The notes beneath the pieces are model-generated. The model saw only the letters and a list, made by a program, of their open reading frames with translations, was not told where the DNA came from and made no database searches. Shown here piece by piece: positions 14,487-19,857 of a DNA stretch of 19,857 nucleotides. Every line of letters begins with the position of its first letter. The stretch's first letter is position 1. The DNA comes from Negativicoccus succinicivorans (GTDB lineage Bacteria > Bacillota > Negativicutes > Veillonellales > Negativicoccaceae). Both the position numbers and the translations under genes were made by a program. The DNA lies in contig NZ_JAHAHH010000011.1 of NCBI RefSeq assembly GCF_018373335.1, positions 1 through 19,857 of the forward strand. Reading direction: 5' to 3'.

Positions 14487-14515
14487 TTGCGCTGCTTTTT
14501 TTGATATGGTATAAT
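14487..14515 (+). promoter_or_regulatory. rimP-nusA-infB operon promoter (extended -10)
   Basis: TGGTATAAT (14507-14515) gives a perfect extended -10 (hexamer 14510-14515). TTGCGC at 14487-14492 is a partial -35 at a 17-base spacing. The start site would be near 14522, leaving about 80 bases of leader before rimP. That leader contains the palindrome described separately. Confidence 0.82.
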
Positions 14516-14544
14516 GACATAAATAATTAATGGGTTTTTATGGG

Positions 14545-14568
14545 AGGAGTGAGCCGCGGCTCACTCTT
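14545..14568 (+). promoter_or_regulatory. perfect palindromic hairpin in the rimP leader
   Basis: Bases 14547-14566 are a perfect 20-bp palindrome that folds as GAGTGAGC-CGCG-GCTCACTC, with a G-U and an A-T pair possibly extending the stem. It lies about 25 bases after the expected transcription start and 36 bases before the rimP ATG. The tail TTTCTT is U-rich but interrupted, so it may act as an attenuator, a weak terminator for read-through from the polA operon, or an mRNA stabiliser. The alternative of a protein-binding DNA palindrome cannot be excluded. Confidence 0.7.
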
Positions 14569-14602
14569 TCTTGCAGTTACACACTTTGCAGGGAGGGATA
14601 AC

Positions 14603-15061
14603 ATGGCGCAGAAAAAAGTCGCAGTACGCGTAGAAGAATTGGCGGAACCGTTGGTGAAAGCGGCCGGAATGGAACTTGTGGATGTGGAATATGTACGGGA
14701 GCAGGACTGGATCTTGCGGGTCTACATCGATAAAGAGGGCGGCGTGGATCTGACGGATTGCCAAACAATGAGTGAAGCACTCAGCACCGAGCTGGATAAA
14801 GCGGACTTTATTGCCAACAATTATTTACTGGAAGTATCGTCTCCCGGCATTGACCGTGTATTAAAAAAAGACCGTGATTTCGATCGTTATGCCGGTAGCG
14901 AAGTCGATGTAAAATTATACAGCGCCCGCGCCGGTCATAAAGAATTTACAGCGACGCTTTTAGGCTATACGGAGACGGCGCTGCAATTGGAAACCGAAGC
15001 GGGAAAAGAAGAAATTCCGCGCGCCGACATAGCGACGGTACGGTTGCACGTGTCATTTTAG
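14603..15061 (+). CDS. rimP: ribosome maturation factor RimP
   Basis: Needed for assembly of the 30S subunit; cytoplasmic. The 152-residue product matches the family: an N-terminal domain with AAGMELVDVEYVREQDWILRV and IDKEGGVDLTDCQTMSEALS, the motif YLLEVSSPGIDRVLKKDRDF in the middle, and a C-terminal Sm-like barrel. ATG 14603 is set by GGGAGG (14591-14596) 6 bases upstream and by the usual N terminus. A longer reading from 14540 would translate through the leader hairpin and has no support. It is the first gene of the operon and is followed by nusA after 13 bases. Confidence 0.95.
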   Translation: MAQKKVAVRVEELAEPLVKAAGMELVDVEYVREQDWILRVYIDKEGGVDLTDCQTMSEALSTELDKADFIANNYLLEVSSPGIDRVLKKDRDFDRYAGSEVDVKLYSARAGHKEFTATLLGYTETALQLETEAGKEEIPRADIATVRLHVSF

Positions 15062-15074
15062 CAGGGGGGAAGAA

Positions 15075-16241
15075 ATGAATCAGGAACTATTACAAGCGGT
15101 GCAATTCCTGAAAACGGAAAAAGGTTTGACCGCGGACGTTATATTCGAATCGCTTGAAGCGGTATTGCTCAGTGCATACAAACGCGAAACCGGAACGCAT
15201 GCCGAAGCGGCGGCGACGATTGATCGGGAAACGGGCGTGTACCATATTTTTGTGACCAAGACGGTAGTGGAAGATGTCGAAGATCCGGAATTGGAAATTT
15301 CGCTCACGGATGCGCAAGCATTAAACTCCGCGTATGCGGTGGGCGATCTCGTGCAGCAGGAAGTGACGCCGAAAAATTTCGGTCGCATGGCGGCGCAGAC
15401 CGCAAAGCAAGTCATGACGCAACGGTTGAAAGAAGCGGAACGCAATGTCATTTACGATGAATTCGTCGGCCGGGAAGGAGATGTCCTGACCGGCATGATC
15501 GAACGAATTGACAATAAAACCGTATACGTCAGCTTGGGTAAGACAGAAGGCATTTTGCCTTCAACCGAGCAGATCCCCGGCGAACGGTACCGTCCGAAAA
15601 ATCGATTGAAATGTTACGTGGTAGAAGTAAAGAAAACGTCCAAAGGACCGCAGATCATCTTGTCACGGACGCATCCGGGACTGCTGAAACGGCTCTTCGA
15701 ACTGGAAGTACCGGAAATTTATGACGGTACGGTGGAAATCAAATCCGTGGCTCGCGAAGCGGGTTCCCGTTCGAAAATCTCGGTGTATTCGGTGGACGGA
15801 AACATCGATCCGGTGGGTGCCTGCGTCGGTCCGAAAGGACAACGCGTGCAAAATATCGTGGATGAGTTGCATGACGAAAAGATTGACATCGTGCGCTGGG
15901 ATGAAGATCCGGCGCTGTATATCGCTAACTCGCTCAGCCCGTCGAAGGTCATTTCGGTCAGCGTTTGGGATGAAGAAAAAACATCCCATGTGATTGTTCC
16001 GGATTACCAACTGTCGTTGGCGATCGGTAAAGCCGGTCAAAACGCGCGTTTGGCGGCCAAACTGACGAATTGGAAGATTGACATTAAGAGTGAATCCCAA
16101 GCCGCGGAAGAAGGTTTTGAAGACTTCTACGATGACGATGAGGAAGATTTGCTTGCGGAATTGGATGCGACCATGGGAGCGGCGCAGTCCGAAGAATCGT
16201 TGCCTGTCGATGAGGTGACACCGCATGATGAAGAAAACTAA
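15075..16241 (+). CDS. nusA: transcription termination/antitermination factor NusA
   Basis: Binds RNA polymerase and nascent RNA to control pausing, termination and antitermination. The 388-residue product has the N-terminal polymerase-binding domain (1 to about 130), an S1 domain (about 136-200, VLTGMIERIDNKTVYVSLGKTEGILP) and two KH domains. The KH GxxG loops are GPKG in DPVGACVGPKGQRVQNIV and GKAG in LSLAIGKAGQNARLAAK. A very acidic tail follows (DDDEEDLLAEL and beyond). It lacks the C-terminal acidic repeat domains of E. coli NusA, as is normal in Firmicutes, though its acidic tail makes it slightly longer than the 371-residue B. subtilis protein. A G-rich site (15064-15069) precedes the ATG. 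It overlaps ylxR by 17 bases. Confidence 0.97.
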   Translation: MNQELLQAVQFLKTEKGLTADVIFESLEAVLLSAYKRETGTHAEAAATIDRETGVYHIFVTKTVVEDVEDPELEISLTDAQALNSAYAVGDLVQQEVTPKNFGRMAAQTAKQVMTQRLKEAERNVIYDEFVGREGDVLTGMIERIDNKTVYVSLGKTEGILPSTEQIPGERYRPKNRLKCYVVEVKKTSKGPQIILSRTHPGLLKRLFELEVPEIYDGTVEIKSVAREAGSRSKISVYSVDGNIDPVGACVGPKGQRVQNIVDELHDEKIDIVRWDEDPALYIANSLSPSKVISVSVWDEEKTSHVIVPDYQLSLAIGKAGQNARLAAKLTNWKIDIKSESQAAEEGFEDFYDDDEEDLLAELDATMGAAQSEESLPVDEVTPHDEEN

Positions 16242-16491
16242 AAAATTACCGCTGCGACGTTGTGTCGGTTGCGGCGCGATGAAAGATAAACGGGATATGG
16301 TTCGCATCGTGGCTCCCGCGAGCGGAGAAATTAACATGGATCCCACCGGCAAAGCGCCCGGACGCGGCGCCTACATTTGTCCCAGCGCGGAGTGTTTGGC
16401 AAAAGCATATACTTCGCACGGTTTGGAACGGTCGTTGAAACGCAATGTACCGGAGCAGGTGTACAAAGATCTGCAGGAACAACTGGCATGA
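16225..16491 (+). CDS. ylxR: YlxR family RNA-binding protein (DUF448)
   Basis: A basic 88-residue protein. The family signature is RRCVGCGAMKDKRDMVRIV near the N terminus, then PGRGAYIC and a second cysteine pair (Cys in AYICPSAECLAKA). YlxR proteins bind nucleic acid; in Firmicutes they have been linked to RNase P and to transcription regulation, and the exact role here is open. GAGGTGA (16212-16218) lies 6 bases before ATG 16225, which favours it over ATG 16228. The start lies inside the nusA end and the stop overlaps ylxQ as ATGA, so all three are coupled. Confidence 0.94.
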   Translation: MMKKTKKLPLRRCVGCGAMKDKRDMVRIVAPASGEINMDPTGKAPGRGAYICPSAECLAKAYTSHGLERSLKRNVPEQVYKDLQEQLA

Positions 16492-16793
16492 ACTTGGGAC
16501 GTGCGTTATCCCTGTTGGGGATTGCGCAGCGTTCCGGAAATGTGATTTCGGGCAGTGACACCCTAATTAAAACGCTGCGTAAAGGAGACGGTGAGCTCTT
16601 GATCATTGCCACGGACTGTGCCCGTAATAATTGCGAGAAATTGGTCCATTTAGCCGAACGCGAACAGATCGACTATCGTTTCGCGGCCACGGCAACGGAA
16701 CTGGGAGATGCGATCGGGAAAGCCCGACGTGTCGCTGTGTTGATCATGGATCAGGGATTAGCAGGGGCCGTTCGTGAACGACTGGACGAGTAA
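16488..16793 (+). CDS. ylxQ: YlxQ, L7Ae-family RNA-binding protein
   Basis: A 101-residue protein of the L7Ae/L30e/YbxF superfamily, whose members recognise kink-turn RNA. It opens LGRALSLLGIAQRSGNVISG, has KGDGELLIIATDCARNNCEKL in the centre and ends with a VAVLIMDQGLAGAV segment. Its RNA target is not known from sequence. ATG 16488 overlaps the ylxR stop as ATGA. A longer reading from 16377 would run through ylxR and is not supported. infB begins 11 bases after its stop. Confidence 0.93.
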   Translation: MNLGRALSLLGIAQRSGNVISGSDTLIKTLRKGDGELLIIATDCARNNCEKLVHLAEREQIDYRFAATATELGDAIGKARRVAVLIMDQGLAGAVRERLDE

Positions 16794-16804
16794 GGAGGAG
16801 TTAT

Positions 16805-19417
16805 ATGCAGAAATTTCGAGTCTGGGAATTAGCAAAACAATATAACAAGACAGATAAAGATATCATTTCGACATTGAAATCGCATAATGTGGAAGTCAAA
16901 AGCCATTTGAGTGTCGTAGACGAAAAAACCAAACAACTGTTGGATCGGGTGTATGCAGGTAAGCCGGCAACAGGTTCGATGGAAACCAAAGCCGCAGCGA
17001 CCAAATCGGCGGCAGCCGCATCTCCCGCGACCCCAAAACAACCGCGTCGGCGCCGTCCGGCACGGACCGTGCGGTTTGATCAGCAATCGGGCAAGCCGAA
17101 AGAAGAATTTTTAGTGGACGGCAAGGGACGTAAGCTGGAAACAAAGCCGAAAGCGCAACCGCGCCCGCAAAAAGTTGCGGCAAAACCGGCTGCCAAACCG
17201 GCCCACCCGAAGCAGGCCACCGCGAAACAAGCGGAACCGGCTAAAAAGCATGAAAACGGTGGTAAAGCGCAGCAGAAACATACCGAAAGCGATGCTAGCG
17301 CTTTGCGCAGGACACCGAAAAAAGCACAACCGACGGCGCGTCCTGCGGGAAAACCGATGGCGGACGAAGGACAGCGTTCTTCCCGCCCGGTTGAAAAACG
17401 TACGCATAAACCGGCCCAACGCACGCAATCGTCGAGCCGTAATATGGCGGATCACAATGCGGTAGCGAATCAGGAAGAGGGCTCCGGCAAGGATCGCGGC
17501 GGGCGTAAAGTCAATCGCAATCAACGCCGCAATCAGCGTGGTCGGAATCAAAACAAAAATGATCGTCGCGGCAAAGAACGAGGCACATCGCTGTTGGCGC
17601 AATCCATCAAAAAATCACGCGCCAAAGGCAAAAATAAAAACGAGCATGCTCACGCCAATGCGGAGGTCGTTACTGAAGTAGCGATGCCGCCGTCCGTAAC
17701 CGTAAAAGAACTTGCCGAATTATTCAAAAAAGAAGTCGGTGATGTCATCAAACGGTTGATGCTGCTCGGCATTATGGCAACGATTAATCAGGAAGTCGAT
17801 CGTGATGCGGTCGAATTATTGGCGGAAGAATACGGCATTACGTTGCTCGAGATGGAACCGGAAGAAGACGGCACGGAAATTCCGGAAATCGAAGACGCGC
17901 CGGAAGATCTTCTGCCGCGCCCGCCGGTAGTGACGATCATGGGTCACGTCGACCACGGTAAAACATCGCTTCTGGACACGATCCGCAAGACTCATGTGAC
18001 GGCTCGTGAAGCGGGCGGTATCACGCAGCATATCGGTGCGTATCAGATTCGGTACCAAGGCAAGAAAGTAGTGTTTCTGGACACGCCGGGGCACGAAGCG
18101 TTTACGGCGATGCGCGCGCGCGGCGCACAGGTAACGGATATTGCCGTCCTCGTAGTCGCCGCCGACGACGGTGTTATGCCGCAAACACTGGAAGCGATTG
18201 ACCACGCGAAAGCGGCGAAAGTGCCGATTATTGTCGCGATCAATAAGATGGATAAACCGGCCGCTAACCCGGACCTTGTCAAACAGCAGCTGGCGGAACA
18301 CGGGCTGTTGCCGGAAGACTGGGGCGGCGATACCATCATGGTACCGGTATCCGCGAAAAAACATCAGGGCATTGATGACCTGTTGGAAAACATTTTGCTG
18401 GTAGCGGACGTATTGGAACTGAAAGCGAATCCGAATCGTAACGCGATCGGCGTAGTTGTCGAAGGGGAACTGGACAAAGGTCGCGGTCCGGTCGTTACCG
18501 TCCTGATTCAAAACGGTACGTTGCGTACCGGTGACGGTATCGTTTCGGGTACGGCATTCGGTCGTGTCCGTGCGATGAACAACGAACGCGGCGATCTCAT
18601 TAAAAAAGCGGAACCGTCGACACCGGTCGAAGTACTCGGTTTGTCCGATGTTCCGACGGCGGGCGAACTGCTGTACGCCATGGATGAACGGGATGCGCGC
18701 AACATTGCGGAAAAACGCATTGCCAAACAAAAATATGAAGAGCAAAACCGTTCGCAGAAAGTCACTCTGGATGATCTTTTCAATCAGATCAAAGAAGGCG
18801 AACTGAAAAACTTGAATATCGTCATCAAAGCCGATGTACAGGGTTCAGTCGAAGCGCTGCGCCAGTCCTTTGAAGGGATTAAAAATCCGGAAGTGCGGAT
18901 TGATGTCGTGCATGCCGGTGTCGGCGCGATTTCCGAATCGGATATCATGCTGGCTTCCGCGGCGAATGCGTTGATTATTGGCTTTAACGTACGGCCGGAT
19001 GCCAATATCCGTAAAATTGCCGAACAGGAACAGGTTGATATGCGCACTTACCGTGTCATCTATGATGCGATTGACGATATCAAGCAGGCAATGCAGGGCA
19101 TGTTGGCGCCGAAGTTCCGTGAAGTCGTCTTGGGACGTGCGGAAGTGCGCCAGGTGATTCCGACGCCGAAGGTAATTGTCGCCGGTTCGTACGTTACGGA
19201 AGGCAAAATTACCAATAATGCGGAATTGCGTTTGATTCGCGACGGCATTGTTATTCATGAAGGAAGCATCGCATCGCTCCGTCGCTTTAAAGATGACGTT
19301 AAAGAAGTGGCCGAAGGATATGAATGCGGGATTTCGATTGAAAGCTACCGCGATGTCAAAGAGGGCGATGTTTTGGAAGCCTTTACCCAGGAAGAAATTG
19401 AACAAACGATCGACTAA
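16805..19417 (+). CDS. infB: translation initiation factor IF-2
   Basis: The GTPase that places initiator tRNA on the 30S subunit and promotes subunit joining. The 870-residue product begins with an IF2_N domain (FRVWELAKQYNKTDKDIIST, 4-23 onward). A low-complexity linker of about 230 residues (roughly 56-290), rich in Lys, Arg, Ala, Pro, Gln and Asn, follows. A second IF2_N domain spans about 297-346. The G domain has GHVDHGKT (380-387), DTPGHE (426-431) and NKMD (480-483), and domains II-IV follow, including the fMet-tRNA-binding C terminus. It is longer than B. subtilis IF2 (716 residues) because of the linker. AAGGAGG (16792-16798) lies 6 bases before the ATG. The linker reads without frameshift. 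Confidence 0.98.
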   Translation: MQKFRVWELAKQYNKTDKDIISTLKSHNVEVKSHLSVVDEKTKQLLDRVYAGKPATGSMETKAAATKSAAAASPATPKQPRRRRPARTVRFDQQSGKPKEEFLVDGKGRKLETKPKAQPRPQKVAAKPAAKPAHPKQATAKQAEPAKKHENGGKAQQKHTESDASALRRTPKKAQPTARPAGKPMADEGQRSSRPVEKRTHKPAQRTQSSSRNMADHNAVANQEEGSGKDRGGRKVNRNQRRNQRGRNQNKNDRRGKERGTSLLAQSIKKSRAKGKNKNEHAHANAEVVTEVAMPPSVTVKELAELFKKEVGDVIKRLMLLGIMATINQEVDRDAVELLAEEYGITLLEMEPEEDGTEIPEIEDAPEDLLPRPPVVTIMGHVDHGKTSLLDTIRKTHVTAREAGGITQHIGAYQIRYQGKKVVFLDTPGHEAFTAMRARGAQVTDIAVLVVAADDGVMPQTLEAIDHAKAAKVPIIVAINKMDKPAANPDLVKQQLAEHGLLPEDWGGDTIMVPVSAKKHQGIDDLLENILLVADVLELKANPNRNAIGVVVEGELDKGRGPVVTVLIQNGTLRTGDGIVSGTAFGRVRAMNNERGDLIKKAEPSTPVEVLGLSDVPTAGELLYAMDERDARNIAEKRIAKQKYEEQNRSQKVTLDDLFNQIKEGELKNLNIVIKADVQGSVEALRQSFEGIKNPEVRIDVVHAGVGAISESDIMLASAANALIIGFNVRPDANIRKIAEQEQVDMRTYRVIYDAIDDIKQAMQGMLAPKFREVVLGRAEVRQVIPTPKVIVAGSYVTEGKITNNAELRLIRDGIVIHEGSIASLRRFKDDVKEVAEGYECGISIESYRDVKEGDVLEAFTQEEIEQTID

Positions 19418-19432
19418 AGGGAGGTGCTTGTA

Positions 19433-19822
19433 ATGTCCCAATTACGCGTGCGTAAGATGCAGGAATTTATCAAGCAGGAGATTGGTCAAATGCTGCTCCG
19501 TGACTTGAAAGACACCCGACTCGGATTTGTCACGGTCACGGAAGTAACGGTTACCGGTGATTTGCGTGAGGCGACTGTCTACGTAAGTTTGTTCGGCAGC
19601 GATGAAGAAAAAGAAAAATCATTCGCCGCGCTCCAAAACGCCACCGGTTTTATTCGCACCGAACTCGGCAAGAGGCTCCAAGTGCGTCATACTCCGGAAA
19701 TTACGTTTGCCGTGGATCGCTCGATTGATTACGGGAATCACATTGAGCGCGTACTGAAGTCGATTAAAGATAAAGAGGAATCCCAAAACAGATTGGAAGG
19801 TGCGGCCGATGAAAATCAGTGA
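19433..19822 (+). CDS. rbfA: ribosome-binding factor A
   Basis: A KH-like protein that binds 16S rRNA and helps mature the 30S subunit, notably in the cold. The 129-residue product has RVRKMQEFIKQEIGQMLLRD at the N terminus, then TRLGFVTVTEVTVTGDLREA, and RHTPEITFAVDRSIDYGNHIE near the end, all family hallmarks. ATG 19433 is favoured because AAGGGAGGT (19417-19425) stands 7 bases before it; GTG 19424 falls inside that site. It lies 15 bases after infB and overlaps the next gene by 14 bases. Confidence 0.95.
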   Translation: MSQLRVRKMQEFIKQEIGQMLLRDLKDTRLGFVTVTEVTVTGDLREATVYVSLFGSDEEKEKSFAALQNATGFIRTELGKRLQVRHTPEITFAVDRSIDYGNHIERVLKSIKDKEESQNRLEGAADENQ

Positions 19823-19857
19823 AGACAAACTGCGTCAGACATTGGAAAGTGTCAAGT
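19809..19857 (+). CDS. nrnA: start of a DHH-family phosphoesterase gene (NrnA-like), cut by window end
   Basis: Only 16 codons are visible, opening MKISEDKLRQTLES. GGAAGGTG (19796-19803) lies about 5 bases before the ATG, which overlaps the rbfA end by 14 bases. The sequence itself is too short to identify. The name rests on the common Firmicute order rbfA-nrnA-truB, where nrnA encodes a nano-RNase/pAp phosphatase. Confidence 0.5.
   Translation, partial: MKISEDKLRQTLESVK

Noticed and set aside
14484..14506. Terminator for the polA operon at the T-run after the hypothetical gene
   Set aside because: Seven Ts are present but no convincing stem precedes them, so read-through into the rimP operon is possible.
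14540..14602. N-terminal extension of rimP from ATG 14540
   Set aside because: It would translate the leader palindrome. The good ribosome site and the family N terminus both point to ATG 14603.
17816..18745. Long minus-strand open reading (309 codons) inside infB
   Set aside because: The same kind of shadow, opposite the IF2 G domain, with biased composition and no start signal.
1..19857. CRISPR arrays, tRNA or rRNA genes, prophage or toxin-antitoxin modules
   Set aside because: No regularly spaced repeats, cloverleaf-like segments, rRNA signatures or phage-type genes were seen. Almost all of the window is covered by identified genes.

Overview
The window is about 19.9 kb of gene-dense, chromosomal, mostly housekeeping DNA at roughly 50% GC. 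The gene orders rpiB-ywlG-glyA-upp, polA-mutM-coaE and rimP-nusA-ylxR-ylxQ-infB-rbfA are those of Firmicutes. AGGAGG-type ribosome sites are strong, and a PolA without proofreading residues, a feoA-feoB-Cys-rich-peptide operon and a lytic transglycosylase after coaE all fit that phylum. Codon use, GC level and gene arrangement look most like an anaerobic member of the Negativicutes (Veillonella/Megasphaera/Dialister type). That placement is inference from recall, not from a search.

Layout. 1-95 is AT-rich sequence abutting the last 53 codons of an rpiB gene whose 5' part is missing. 250-2693 (+) holds ywlG-like, glyA and upp, closed by a hairpin terminator. 2849-5672 (+) is a ferrous-iron uptake operon: feoA, feoB and a small Cys-rich membrane peptide. 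5704-6585 (-) holds an ArsC/Spx-family thiol protein and a small nitroreductase. A DsbA-family oxidoreductase (6668-7234, +) diverges from them across an 82-bp promoter region. 7270-9108 (-) holds an RluA-family pseudouridine synthase followed by class II fructose-bisphosphate aldolase. 9258-14483 (+) is polA, mutM, coaE, a lytic transglycosylase and one unrecognised gene, most of them overlapping. 14603 to the window end (+) is the rimP-nusA-ylxR-ylxQ-infB-rbfA operon, running into a DHH-family gene cut by the edge.

How the genes work together. glyA makes one-carbon units and glycine, and upp salvages uracil. feoAB imports Fe2+. The three thiol/flavin genes form a small redox neighbourhood. 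polA and mutM serve DNA repair, with MutM removing oxidised guanine. coaE completes coenzyme A. The last operon couples transcription elongation (NusA), 30S maturation (RimP, RbfA) and translation initiation (IF2).

Regulation visible in sequence. The same extended -10 string, TGGTATAAT, stands before feoA, the arsC-like gene, polA and rimP. Hairpins lie after upp, between feo and the nitroreductase, and between dsbA and fba; the last two can serve both strands. A 20-bp perfect palindrome lies in the rimP leader. There are no tRNA or rRNA genes, CRISPR arrays, phage genes or complete mobile elements. No gap without a gene exceeds 300 bases. I did not find a clearly new biological system. The points most worth a second look are the broken rpiB junction, the large FeoB insertion, the rimP leader hairpin, the unrecognised gene at 13824-14483 and the apparently leaderless rluA start.
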